Origin: Okibacterium fritillariae
GTDB taxonomy: Bacteria; Actinomycetota; Actinomycetes; Actinomycetales; Microbacteriaceae
Assembly (NCBI RefSeq): GCF_900167575.1
Contig: NZ_FUZP01000001.1
Coordinates: 868,001 to 932,000 of the forward strand
Length of the DNA: 64,000 bases
Direction: 5' to 3'
Shown here: positions 27,851 to 36,187 of the stretch, piece after piece
How positions within the stretch are numbered: the first letter of the stretch is position 1
Layout: every line of letters starts with the position of its first letter
Notes under the pieces: generated by a model
Told to the model about the DNA's origin: nothing
The model's input: the letters and a program-made list of their open reading frames with translations, nothing else
Databases searched by the model: none
Position numbers and translations under genes: made by a program

Positions 27851-28839
27851 GAATCGGCCTCGATATCGGCGGCACCAAAACCGACGCGGTCGTCATCGAC
27901 GAGGCGGGCACGGTCATCGAACGCCGGCGCTTCGCCACCGGTCGCGGCCCCGAGCAGGTCGTCGCCACGGCCGTGCGGGGGGTCACCGAGCTGGCGGCCC
28001 TGGCGGGCATGGCGCCGCACGAGGTGGCGTCGATCGGTGTCGGCATCCCGGGTCAGGTCGACCGGTTGGCCGGCCGCGTGCAGCACGCCGTGAACCTCGA
28101 TGTGGAAGAACTCGAACTCGGGCGCGAACTCTCGGCTATCGTCAGTGCGCCCGTCAGCGTCGAGAACGATGTGAAGGCCGCGGCCTTGGGCGCCTTCCAC
28201 CTGCTGAGCGGCGATAGCGTGCCCCGCGGCATCGCCACGCGCGACGACGACTCGGCGCAGTCCATGGCCTACCTCAACCTGGGCACGGGACTCGCCGCCG
28301 GCATCGTCATTGGGGGCCGGCTCTGGCGGGGCTCCCGCGGCACGGCGGGCGAGATCGGGCACATCGTGGTCGATCCCGCGGGTGTGCTCTGCAAATGCGG
28401 TCAGCGTGGATGCCTCGAAACCGTCGCCTCGGGGTCGGCGATCGCCCGGCAATGGCCCACGTCGCATCCGATCCCGCCGCTCGACCTCTTCGATTGCGCC
28501 GACCAGGGCAGTGCCGACGCCCGCCGGGTGCGTCACAGCGTGGCGCAGGGTGTGGCCAACGCCGTGCGCGTGCTCGTGCTCACGGTCGACGTCGAGGATG
28601 TCGTGGTCGGGGGTGGCCTGACGGCGCTCGGCGATCGACTGCGCGACGACGTGGTCGAGGTGTTCGCCGGATGGGGGGAGCGCTCGCCGTTCCTCGCCTC
28701 GCTCGAGCTGGCCTCCCGCATGCGCTTCATCCCCGATGCGTTCCCCGCCGCCGCGGTCGGAGCGGCCCTCGTCGGAATGCCGGATGCGAGCATTCCCGAC
28801 GCAAGCATCCCGGACGAGAGCGTGGCGACGGTCGCCTAG
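27847..28839 (+). CDS. ROK-family sugar kinase (glucokinase/GlcNAc kinase type)
   Basis: This 330-residue kinase has the phosphate motif LDIGGTKTDAVV at the N-terminus, ENDVKAAALGAF with the catalytic Asp, and GEIGHIVVDPAG followed by the ROK zinc site CKCGQRGCLE (about residues 181-190), fully intact unlike in the upstream repressor. In this operon it most likely phosphorylates GlcNAc released by the GH3 enzyme, giving GlcNAc-6-phosphate for NagA. Glucose is a possible alternative substrate. Ends in a short D-A-S-I-P repeat tail. Confidence 0.9.
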   Translation: MRIGLDIGGTKTDAVVIDEAGTVIERRRFATGRGPEQVVATAVRGVTELAALAGMAPHEVASIGVGIPGQVDRLAGRVQHAVNLDVEELELGRELSAIVSAPVSVENDVKAAALGAFHLLSGDSVPRGIATRDDDSAQSMAYLNLGTGLAAGIVIGGRLWRGSRGTAGEIGHIVVDPAGVLCKCGQRGCLETVASGSAIARQWPTSHPIPPLDLFDCADQGSADARRVRHSVAQGVANAVRVLVLTVDVEDVVVGGGLTALGDRLRDDVVEVFAGWGERSPFLASLELASRMRFIPDAFPAAAVGAALVGMPDASIPDASIPDESVATVA

Positions 28840-28920
28840 CGGCATCACGCCGGCCGCCCCACCCGCCTACCCCGCCCCACCCGTCTTCATCGCCCCGACT
28901 CTCACCGCTGGAGTATCACC

Positions 28921-29712
28921 GTGGAAATCGTCATCCTCCCCACCCCCGCCGACGTCGGCCGGTATGCCGCGCGGCTCGTCGAAGCCCGGGTGCGCGCCCG
29001 GCCGTCCCTCGTCTGGGGTCTCGCCACCGGGTCGTCTCCCACGGCGATCTACGCCGAACTGGCCGGCGCCGTCGCGCGCGGGCTCGACCTCACGGGCGTG
29101 CGGGGTTTCGCGCTCGACGAGTATGTGGGCATCAGCGAGACGCATCCCGAGAGCTATGCCCGCGTCATCCGCTCACAGGTCGTCGAGCCGCTCGGCTTGC
29201 GACCCGAGAACGCGCGCGTGCCCGACGGCCGGGCGGCCGACCTCGAACAGGCCGCCCGTGATTATGAACGCGCCATCGCCGACGCGGGCGGCATCGACCT
29301 GCAGATTCTCGGCATCGGGTCGAACGGGCACATCGGTTTCAACGAGCCGACCTCGTCGTTCGCCTCGCGCACGCGGTTGAAGACGCTCGCGCCCCAGACC
29401 CGCGCCGACAACGCCCGGTTCTTCGACGACCCGGCGGACGTGCCGACGCATTGCCTCACACAGGGGCTCGGCACCATCCTCGAATCCCGCGAGGCCGTGC
29501 TGGTCGCGCAGGGCGAGGCGAAGGCGCGCGCCGTGGCCGCCATGGTCGAGGGGCCCGTGAGCGCGATGTGCCCGGGTTCGGTGCTGCAGTTCCACCCGCG
29601 GGCGGTTGTCGTGCTCGATGAGGCCGCGGCATCCGCTCTCACGCTCACCGACTATTACCGGCACACGTTTGCGAACAAACCCGTGTGGCAGCGCGTGCCC
29701 GACGCCGACTGA
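28921..29712 (+). CDS. nagB: Glucosamine-6-phosphate deaminase
   Basis: This 263-residue enzyme converts glucosamine-6-phosphate to fructose-6-phosphate and ammonia. Visible elements are LATGSSPTAIYAEL (phosphate loop), FALDEYVGI (catalytic Asp of the family), ILGIGSNGHIGFNEPTSS, and the Asp/His dyad region. The GTG start at 28921 matches the conserved EIVILPTPADVG N-terminus. It closes the amino-sugar operon and joins it to glycolysis. Confidence 0.95.
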   Translation: MEIVILPTPADVGRYAARLVEARVRARPSLVWGLATGSSPTAIYAELAGAVARGLDLTGVRGFALDEYVGISETHPESYARVIRSQVVEPLGLRPENARVPDGRAADLEQAARDYERAIADAGGIDLQILGIGSNGHIGFNEPTSSFASRTRLKTLAPQTRADNARFFDDPADVPTHCLTQGLGTILESREAVLVAQGEAKARAVAAMVEGPVSAMCPGSVLQFHPRAVVVLDEAAASALTLTDYYRHTFANKPVWQRVPDAD

Positions 29713-29724
29713 ACCGGCGGCGCC

Positions 29725-31098
29725 TCACACGATCGGGTCGAAGACCTTGCCCGGGTTGAGCAACCCCTGCGGGTCGAACGTCGCCTTGATGCGGCGTTGC
29801 AGGTCGACTTGCTCGGCGCCCAACTCGTCCTCGAGCCAGCGCCGCTTCAGGATGCCGATGCCGTGCTCGCCCGTGAGCGTGCCGCCCAGCCGGATCGCCG
29901 CCAGGAACAGCGCGTCGGCGGCCTGCCAGATGACCTCGGGCACCTCGTCGCCCTGGTAGACGAAGTTGGGGTGCAGGTTGCCGTCGCCCGCGTGCGCCAC
30001 GGTGGGGATGCTGATGCCGAACTCGCGCTCGACCTCCTGGATGGCCTCGAACATGGGCACGAGCGCGCTGCGCGGAACCGACACGTCTTCGATCAACGGG
30101 TGTCCGAGCTTCTCCATGGCGGGATGCATGGCGCGCCGGATGGAGAGCAGGCGCTCGCCGTCGGCCTCGTTCGCCGCGACCTCGCCGACCCCACCGTTGG
30201 CCTCGATGATCGCGAGGCAGGCGCGCGCATCGTCGGCGGAGAGCGGCCCGTCGGTCTGCACCATGATCTGCGTGCGCCCGGGGGTGGGGACCTCGAGCCC
30301 CAGGTAGTCGTGGATGGCGGCCAGTGCCGTGGGTTCGAGCAACTCCATGACGGCGGGCTGGATGCCGGCGGCCGTGATGGCGGAACAGGCCGCCGCGGCA
30401 TCCGTGACGTGAGGGAAGGTGGCCGCGAGCGTCGTGACGACACCGGGAACGGCGCGGCGCACGCGCACGGTGGCCTCGACGATGACGCCCAGGATGCCTT
30501 CGGAACCGACGAGCAGCGCCGTCAGGTCGAGGCCGGTGACGCCCTTGACGCTGCGGTGCCCGAGCGACATGAGCGTGCCGTCGGCGAGCACGATCTTGAG
30601 CGCCAGCACGGCGTCGCGCGTGACACCGTATTTGGCGCAGAGCAGGCCGCCCGCGTTGGTCGCGATGTTGCCGCCGACGGTGGAGATCTCTTTCGACGCG
30701 GGGTCGGGTGCGAACCACAGGCCCCGCTCGGCCAGGATGCGGCCGAACTCGCCGTTGAGAATGCCGGGCTCGACGACCGCGATCAGATCGTTCTCGTCGA
30801 TCTCGAGCACGCGGTCCATCGAGCGCAGCGACAGCGCGATCTCGCCGCCCGAGGCGATGGCGCCGCCCGCGAGCCCCGTGCCCGCGCCGCGCGGAACCAC
30901 GGGCGTGCCGGTCTCGGTGGCGATGCGCAGGGTCTGCTGCACGTCGTCGATGCTCGCGGCCTCGACGACGGCGAGGGGCGGCGCGTCGGAGCGGTGGCCG
31001 GATTTATCGGCACGGGCCTCGTCGAGCGCGTCGGGGCTCGTGACCACCCGGTCGCCGAGCGCGGCCGTCAGGCGCTCGAGCACCCGCGCCGAGGTCAT
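29725..31098 (-). CDS. FAD-linked oxidase, GlcD/D-lactate dehydrogenase type
   Basis: This 457-residue flavoprotein has an FAD-binding type 4 domain (VVPRGAGTGLAGGAIASGGEIALSL), the motif STVGGNIATNAGGLLCAKYGVTRD, and a C-terminal oxidase domain with VAHAGDGNLHPNFVY and GTLTGEHGIGILK. These are shared by glycolate oxidase GlcD and D-lactate dehydrogenases. No glcE or glcF neighbour is present, so a stand-alone 2-hydroxyacid dehydrogenase is more likely. The ATG overlaps the stop of the upstream minus-strand gene. Confidence 0.88.
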   Translation of the reverse strand: MTSARVLERLTAALGDRVVTSPDALDEARADKSGHRSDAPPLAVVEAASIDDVQQTLRIATETGTPVVPRGAGTGLAGGAIASGGEIALSLRSMDRVLEIDENDLIAVVEPGILNGEFGRILAERGLWFAPDPASKEISTVGGNIATNAGGLLCAKYGVTRDAVLALKIVLADGTLMSLGHRSVKGVTGLDLTALLVGSEGILGVIVEATVRVRRAVPGVVTTLAATFPHVTDAAAACSAITAAGIQPAVMELLEPTALAAIHDYLGLEVPTPGRTQIMVQTDGPLSADDARACLAIIEANGGVGEVAANEADGERLLSIRRAMHPAMEKLGHPLIEDVSVPRSALVPMFEAIQEVEREFGISIPTVAHAGDGNLHPNFVYQGDEVPEVIWQAADALFLAAIRLGGTLTGEHGIGILKRRWLEDELGAEQVDLQRRIKATFDPQGLLNPGKVFDPIV

Positions 31099-31451
31099 GC
31101 GGACAGCTCTTTACGCCCGTTGAGCACACCCGTGACGACGGCGAGCACGGCGAAGACGATCGCGACGGGCCAGAGACCCAGCTGCAGGAACGCGAAGGCC
31201 GCCGAGAACATGATGAGCATCTCGATGAGCGCCTTGCCGAACGGGTCGACCCGCAGCACGGCCTTGGGCGACAGGAACAGGGCCCACAGCACGATGGCGA
31301 GAACGGGTGCGAGCACACCGACGAGGATGTTCCACGGGAACGGCCATGTGACGAAACCCCACACCGCGAGCACGACGAATGCCGTGATCTCGAGCACGAA
31401 ACGGATGATGGCGAGGACGCCGATTGCGGGGGTGGTTCGTTGGTTCTGCAC
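31095..31451 (-). CDS. YrdB-family (DUF2568) membrane protein
   Basis: This 118-residue protein has four hydrophobic segments and conserved residues such as FVTWPFPWNILVGV and ALFLSPKAVLRVDPFGK, which resemble YrdB/DUF2568 proteins. The GTG start lies 6 nt after a TAAGAT -10 element. It is co-transcribed with the FAD oxidase by a 4-nt overlap. Function unknown. Confidence 0.8.
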   Translation of the reverse strand: MQNQRTTPAIGVLAIIRFVLEITAFVVLAVWGFVTWPFPWNILVGVLAPVLAIVLWALFLSPKAVLRVDPFGKALIEMLIMFSAAFAFLQLGLWPVAIVFAVLAVVTGVLNGRKELSA

Positions 31452-31457
31452 CCGTCA

Positions 31458-31463
31458 ATCTTA
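31458..31463 (-). promoter_or_regulatory. -10 element TAAGAT, leaderless promoter
   Basis: TAAGAT on the minus strand ends 6 nt before the GTG at 31451, with no ribosome site between. Confidence 0.45.
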
Positions 31464-31469
31464 GGCGCG

Positions 31470-32345
31470 CTAGCGGAAGATGATGGTGCGGGCGCCGTCG
31501 AGCAGCACACGGTCCTCGGCGAACCACTTCACGGCCTGCGTGAGCGTGCGGCTCTCCTCGTCCTGCCCGATGGCGACGAGTTCGGCGGGGCTCTGCGCGT
31601 GGTCGACGCGCACCACGTTCTGCTCGATGATGGGCCCCTCGTCGAGGTCGCTCGTCACGAAGTGCGCCGTGGCGCCGATGAGCTTCACGCCGCGGGCGTG
31701 CGCCTGGCGGTAGGGGTTGGCGCCCTTGAAACCGGGCAGGAACGAGTGGTGGATGTTGATGGCCCGGCCCGCGAGCTTCTCGCAGAGTTCGGGCGACAGG
31801 ATCTGCATGTAGCGGGCGAGCACGACGAGTTCAATGTCGTGCTCCTCGACGGCCTCGAGGATGCGGCGTTCGAAGAGGGCCTTGCTCGCGGCATCCGTGA
31901 CCGATTGCGACTCGAACGGCACGCCGTAGAACGCGGCGAGTTCGCGCAGCGACCCGTGGTTCGACAGCACGAGCGGGATCTCGACGGGCAGCTGGCCGGC
32001 GCGCTGACGGAACAGCAGGTCGTTGACGCAGTGCGCGGCCGTCGAGGCGAGCACGAGCGTGCGCAGCGGGCGACCCACGCGGTCGAGCTGCCAGTCGAGC
32101 TCGAAGCGCTCGGCGACGGGCGTGATGGCGGCCTCGAACTGCTGCTGGTCGGTGGGGGCCTGCACCTGCAGGCGCATGAAGAAGCGGCCCGTGTCGGCGC
32201 TCGAGAATTGCTGGCTCTCGGTGATGTTTCCGGATGCCTCGACGATGGCCCCCGAGATGGCGTGCACGATGCCCGGCGCGTCGGGGCAGACGAACGTGAG
32301 TACCCAGTGGTTGTGGGGCGCGGAGGCGGTGGCGTCGGAAGTCAT
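31470..32345 (-). CDS. purU: Formyltetrahydrofolate deformylase
   Basis: This 291-residue enzyme releases formate from 10-formyl-THF and balances the one-carbon pool. An N-terminal ACT domain (WVLTFVCPDAPGIVHAISG) is followed by a formyltransferase-like domain with LVLSNH, NIHHSFLPGFKGANPY and ATAHFVTSDLDEGPIIEQ. The ATG at 32345 has TATCCT 6 nt upstream; an in-frame start 20 codons earlier adds a non-conserved tail. It is a one-carbon neighbour to the folate genes elsewhere in the window. Confidence 0.95.
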   Translation of the reverse strand: MTSDATASAPHNHWVLTFVCPDAPGIVHAISGAIVEASGNITESQQFSSADTGRFFMRLQVQAPTDQQQFEAAITPVAERFELDWQLDRVGRPLRTLVLASTAAHCVNDLLFRQRAGQLPVEIPLVLSNHGSLRELAAFYGVPFESQSVTDAASKALFERRILEAVEEHDIELVVLARYMQILSPELCEKLAGRAINIHHSFLPGFKGANPYRQAHARGVKLIGATAHFVTSDLDEGPIIEQNVVRVDHAQSPAELVAIGQDEESRTLTQAVKWFAEDRVLLDGARTIIFR

Positions 32346-32351
32346 TCGCCC

Positions 32352-32357
32352 AGGATA
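32352..32357 (-). promoter_or_regulatory. -10 element TATCCT of purU
   Basis: TATCCT on the minus strand ends 6 nt before the purU ATG, a leaderless arrangement. Confidence 0.45.
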
Positions 32358-32447
32358 GGACACCGGGGCGCCCGAACCGTGGCGGTCACTGTGACGGCGG
32401 CTCACGGCATCCGCGAACCCCTTCTGGCGTCACCCGCCGCCCGCCCG

Positions 32448-32558
32448 TAGAATGGGTGCTGGCCGTGGCGGTTCGCCCGGCCCTGGGCGCGCACATGAGC
32501 GCGCAGACGAACTCCCGCGGCCAGGGGTCACCCACAGCGTGACGGCCAGCCAGTGCCG
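32448..32558 (+). ncRNA. Candidate structured leader RNA before the MFS gene
   Basis: A TAGAAT -10 element (32448-32453) is followed by a compact set of pairings. GCTGGCCGT (32458-32466) pairs with ACGGCCAGC (32542-32550) and closes three hairpins: GGCG/CGCC (32467-32477), CCCTGG/CCAGGG (32481-32526) with nested GCGCGC/GCGCGC, and GTCAC/GTGAC (32527-32543). The last two bases of the third hairpin compete with the closing stem. The order suggests a multibranch regulatory leader about 90-100 nt long that ends 28 nt before the MFS start. I could not match it to a known riboswitch class. Confidence 0.5.
32495..32542 (+). CDS. Possible 15-codon leader peptide inside the structured leader
   Basis: ATG at 32495 opens MSAQTNSRGQGSPTA and stops at TGA 32540-32542. 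Its start lies in the GCGCGC hairpin loop and its stop in the closing stem, so translating ribosomes would remodel the fold. There is no good ribosome site, so translation is doubtful. Position resembles drug-sensing leader peptides of efflux genes. Confidence 0.3.
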   Translation: MSAQTNSRGQGSPTA

Positions 32559-32585
32559 GAGTGAACGCCATCGTCGGACACACTG

Positions 32586-33932
32586 ATGACTACTTCCCCT
32601 ATTCCCCTGCCTGATCGCGGGTCTGACACCCCGACAGGCTCCTTGCCGATCGTCACCGGGCCCGTGACCTCGTCGCCGCCCGCCGGCGCGCGCTTCCCCT
32701 GGGTGGGCCTGATCGCCCTGTCGGCGGCCGTCTTCCTGTCGGTGACGAGCGAGATGATCCCCACGGGCCTGTTGCCCGATATGAGCGCCTCGCTCGGTGT
32801 GACCGAATCGCAGGTCGGCTTCCTCGTGAGCGCCTTCGCGTTCACGGTCGTGCTCACCTCGGCGCCTCTGACGGCCCTCACGGTGCGCATCCCGCGCAAG
32901 ACCCTCATCATGTCGGTGCTCGTGCTGCTCGCGGTCGCCAACGTGCTGACCGCTCTTGCTCCCACCTATCCGCTCGTGTTGTCGACGCGCGTGTTGGGCG
33001 GCATCGGGCACGGACTCTTCTGGTCGATGGTGGGCGCCTATGCCGCGCACCTCGTGCCGAAGGAGCTCATCGGCCGGGCCGTCTCGATCACCCTCGCCGG
33101 AGGAACCCTCGCGTTCGTGCTGGGCGTTCCGCTCGGAACGGCGGCCGGCCACGCGGTCGGGTGGCGCCTCTCGTTCGTGGGCATCGCGGTGCTGCTGCTC
33201 GTCGGCGCCGTCGTGGTCTACAAGTTCCTGCCGCCCGTCGAACGCGAGCTCGACGCACATGCCAATGACACCGCAGCGGATGCTCGAGCATCCGGTTCGT
33301 CCGCCGCGTCGGGCCGCGCGGGCACCCGTCGCCCTGTCGACCCCACCGTCTTCTCGGTCGCGCTCGTCTGCATCACGGTCGCTATCGTCATGATCGGCCA
33401 CTACAGCTTCTACACCTACATCGCGCCCTACCTGACGGATGTCATCGGGGTTCCCGAGGCCCAGATCAGCCTGGCGTTGTTCGGATTCGGCATCACGGGT
33501 GCGCTCGGCCTGGTGCTCGCCGGCACGGTCTTCGCCAAGCGCACGACACGAGGCCTGCTCATCTGCATCGGTCTGTCGATCGTGTTCGTCACGGCGCTCG
33601 CGCTCGTCGCCGGATGGTTCTGGGCGGCGCTCATCGTTTTCCTGGTCTGGGGCGTCGCCTACGGCGCCATCGCGCCGCTCATGCAGACGCGCATGTTGCA
33701 TTCGGCCAGCGCGCGCATCCGCGACACCGCCAGCGCCTTCTACACGACGGCGTTCAACGTGGGCATCGGCGGCGGCGCATTCGTCGGCGGCCTGCTGCTC
33801 GACGGCGTCGGAATCGAATCGTTGCCGTACTTCTACGTCGTCTTGCTCGTGATCGGTGGGGTGTTGGTCGTCGTCGCACGGCGATACGAACTCGCCGTGC
33901 GACGACGCTCGGGCGTGGCGCCCACGCGGTAG
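32586..33932 (+). CDS. DHA1-family MFS efflux transporter (AraJ/Cmx-like)
   Basis: This 448-residue protein has a Pro/Ser-rich N-terminus and about 12 membrane segments: SEMIPTGLLPDMSASLGVTE after TM1, GGIGHGLFWSMVGAYAAHLV, and GGTLAFVLGVPLGTAAGHAVGWR as motif C. A charged central loop at residues 220-245 separates the halves. The SE(M)xPxGLLP pattern is shared with sugar/drug exporters such as AraJ, YdhP and chloramphenicol exporters. No Shine-Dalgarno motif lies near the ATG, and a structured leader with a possible leader peptide precedes it, so regulation at RNA level is likely. Substrate unknown. Confidence 0.88.
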   Translation: MTTSPIPLPDRGSDTPTGSLPIVTGPVTSSPPAGARFPWVGLIALSAAVFLSVTSEMIPTGLLPDMSASLGVTESQVGFLVSAFAFTVVLTSAPLTALTVRIPRKTLIMSVLVLLAVANVLTALAPTYPLVLSTRVLGGIGHGLFWSMVGAYAAHLVPKELIGRAVSITLAGGTLAFVLGVPLGTAAGHAVGWRLSFVGIAVLLLVGAVVVYKFLPPVERELDAHANDTAADARASGSSAASGRAGTRRPVDPTVFSVALVCITVAIVMIGHYSFYTYIAPYLTDVIGVPEAQISLALFGFGITGALGLVLAGTVFAKRTTRGLLICIGLSIVFVTALALVAGWFWAALIVFLVWGVAYGAIAPLMQTRMLHSASARIRDTASAFYTTAFNVGIGGGAFVGGLLLDGVGIESLPYFYVVLLVIGGVLVVVARRYELAVRRRSGVAPTR

Positions 33933-33948
33933 ATGACGTCGACCGGCG

Positions 33949-36009
33949 CTAACCCTGCGGACGGGCGGGGGCCGGCCTGGTCGGCGCATCGGGAAGGCCG
34001 ACGCCGTCCGTCGGGGCAACGCCTCCCGGCGGGGTTTCGACGGCGGGGAGGGCGGGGGACGGCGCGGTCGTCGGCGCAACGGGTGCCGGCCGGGGGTGGT
34101 CGACGGGCTTCGGTGCCGGCGCGGGGGCGGGTACAGGAGCGGCGGCCGGCTGAGCGGGTGCGGCCGGTGCGGCCGGTGTGACCGGCTGGGCTGGCGCAGA
34201 GGCCGCGGGGGACGTGCCCGGCGCGGGCCGCGTGGGAGCCGCAGGCGCTTCGGTCCCGGTCGACGGTTCGGCATCCACCGGAACGGCGGGTATGCCGGGA
34301 ACCGCGGGCGCTGCGGGGCTTCCCGTGACGGGCTCGGCGGAGCCCTGTGCGGATCCGTCCGGTGCAGGTCCGTCCGGCCCAGATCCGTCGGGCCCAGATC
34401 CGTCCGGGTCAGTCGGTTCGGGACGGGACGGTGTGGGTGCCGGGGCGCCTCCGTCGGCGCCACTGTTTCCGGAGCCGTCGGCACCGCTGGTTCCGAGGCC
34501 ATCGGCCGCGCTCGTTTCCGTGCCATCGGCGCCACTGTCACCGCTGTCACCGCTCGTGTCGGAGTTGCTGCCGGTTTCTGCGCCGCTTGAGCTTCCGTTG
34601 CCAGAGCTTTCGCCGCCCGCGCCCGAACCGCCCGTGCTTCCTTCCTCCGGGCTCCCATTGCCCGCCGACGCTGCGTTCGCGTTCGAGCTGGTCGACGCGT
34701 TTGCCGATCCAGTGGTCGACGCATCCGTCGATGCGCCGGCGGCCGGACCGACAGCGGGCGACGTGGTGGACGGAACGCTCTCGCCGGCCGACGACGGTGC
34801 GACGGACGGGGTGGTGGCGTCGACCGGCGGGGCGCCGGCGGGGTTCGACGCGCTCGGCCGCTGGGCCGGGCCGGTGCCGCGGGGCATCGGGTCGCGGTGC
34901 GGCGTGCGGGGGACTTCGGGCTCGGCGGGCGCGGGCGGAACCGCCTCGACCGACACGGGTGTCTTCTGCTCGTCGCCCGGTTCGGCGGGGACGCCGGGCG
35001 GGGCCGCGGGTGCCGTGGGCGCCTCGGTGCGCGGTTCGGCCGGCACCTCGGGGCGTGGAGACGCGCTCGCCTCCTTCGCGGCTTGTCCCGCCGCCAGCAC
35101 CATGGGAAAACCATTCTTCGATTGCGCGGCCGACAGGGCGATCGAGGTGCCGATCCCGACGCTGACGATGCAGATCGTGGCGGTCGCGGCGATGGCCGTT
35201 CCCCGTGTGAAAGCGGAACGGGTGCGACGCAGCGACGCCGTCAGCGTTCCCACGACAGTCGAGACAGCGGCGAAGGGGGAACTCGCCGCGGCCGTCGATG
35301 TCGAAACGGCCGAGGCGGCTGTTGCAGCCGACGCGGACGACGCCACGGCCGCGGAACCGACGGCAACCGCTGTGCCCAGACCGACGCCACCTGATACCGC
35401 GCCGGGGCCGCTGCGGTAGTAGTGCACCGGCGTCGTGCGCCGATGCCGCTTGGGCACCCAGGCGTTGGCCGCATCGACGATGGCGTCGCTCGAGGCGAAG
35501 AGCGGGAGGACATATGTGCAGAGCGCGCACGCCTCGATGTGTTGGGCCGCGCGTTGTCGGGCGCGATCGCCCAGTCGGCCGGCCTGGTAGTCGTCGCCGC
35601 GGTCGACGACCACCCGGTGCGGCGAGAGCGTGTCGATGCGCAGCGCGAGCTCGTGGCGCCAGGAGGCGTCGAGCGCGGTCGCCGCCAGGTGACGCAGCCG
35701 GGGATCGTGCCGTTCCGCCAGCGTCGATGGGTGCCCGCGTGATCCCTCCGCTCGGGACTTCTTCGCCTCGGCGTGTCGCGTGTGCGCGGATGTGTCGTGG
35801 GCGGCTCGGAGGTCGCCCAGACAGCGGCGCCAGGCCTCGGGCAGGGTGTCGAGCGCCGCCCGGGCCGAATCGACGATGAGCGTGCCCGTGTCATCGGGCT
35901 CGGGCAGGGAAGCGCCGGGCCGCGCCGGAGCGGCACCGGGCGTCGGTGCGGCGGCCTGTCGGGCCGAGTCGGTTGAACTGTCTGCGGACGTGGGTCGATG
36001 CCGTGGCAT
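33949..36009 (-). CDS. Zinc-anti-sigma-like membrane protein with long mucin-like outer tail
   Basis: This 686-residue protein starts at ATG 36009 after GAGGAGG. The N-terminal half is cytosolic and includes LDTLPEAWRRCL (a sigma-region-4-like turn) and the zinc motif HIEACALC (His157, Cys161, Cys164), which fits HxxxCxxC anti-sigma (ZAS/zf-HC2) domains. An Ala/Ser-rich stretch and a membrane helix (ATATICIVSVGIGTSIALS, about residues 265-287) follow. About 390 residues of Pro/Ala/Ser/Gly/Thr/Asp with GSGPD repeats then form an extended outer tail. No ECF sigma gene is adjacent. Inference: a surface-sensing anti-sigma factor or a relic of a sigma/anti-sigma fusion. Confidence 0.65.
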   Translation of the reverse strand: MPRHRPTSADSSTDSARQAAAPTPGAAPARPGASLPEPDDTGTLIVDSARAALDTLPEAWRRCLGDLRAAHDTSAHTRHAEAKKSRAEGSRGHPSTLAERHDPRLRHLAATALDASWRHELALRIDTLSPHRVVVDRGDDYQAGRLGDRARQRAAQHIEACALCTYVLPLFASSDAIVDAANAWVPKRHRRTTPVHYYRSGPGAVSGGVGLGTAVAVGSAAVASSASAATAASAVSTSTAAASSPFAAVSTVVGTLTASLRRTRSAFTRGTAIAATATICIVSVGIGTSIALSAAQSKNGFPMVLAAGQAAKEASASPRPEVPAEPRTEAPTAPAAPPGVPAEPGDEQKTPVSVEAVPPAPAEPEVPRTPHRDPMPRGTGPAQRPSASNPAGAPPVDATTPSVAPSSAGESVPSTTSPAVGPAAGASTDASTTGSANASTSSNANAASAGNGSPEEGSTGGSGAGGESSGNGSSSGAETGSNSDTSGDSGDSGADGTETSAADGLGTSGADGSGNSGADGGAPAPTPSRPEPTDPDGSGPDGSGPDGPAPDGSAQGSAEPVTGSPAAPAVPGIPAVPVDAEPSTGTEAPAAPTRPAPGTSPAASAPAQPVTPAAPAAPAQPAAAPVPAPAPAPKPVDHPRPAPVAPTTAPSPALPAVETPPGGVAPTDGVGLPDAPTRPAPARPQG

Positions 36010-36187
36010 ATGAGCCTCCTCTGATGAGCGATCGACAGAATACATACAATGCTGACATTTCTGTATCCAGATTTGCTGACCATGTGCGACATGCAGACAG
36101 GCGACCCCGCACGCAAGCCCCGTATAAGAGGTAACCGAATTCCTGATAAGTTTGTAAGCCAGCGGCCGCCTCGACCAGGAGACCTGC

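Noticed and set aside
29725-31098. Naming the FAD oxidase glcD
   Set aside because: No glcE or glcF is adjacent, and GlcD and D-lactate dehydrogenase share the same visible motifs, so the substrate is undecided.
32448-32558. Structured leader considered as SRP RNA, T-box or a known Mn2+ or guanidine riboswitch
   Set aside because: The SRP GGAA/GNAR loop pair, T-box sequence and conserved cores of those riboswitches are not seen.
34178-35419. A 413-codon plus-strand open frame opposite the mucin-like gene
   Set aside because: It is the low-complexity antisense of the Pro/Ala/Gly-rich tail; the minus-strand gene has a strong ribosome site, a zinc motif and a membrane helix.
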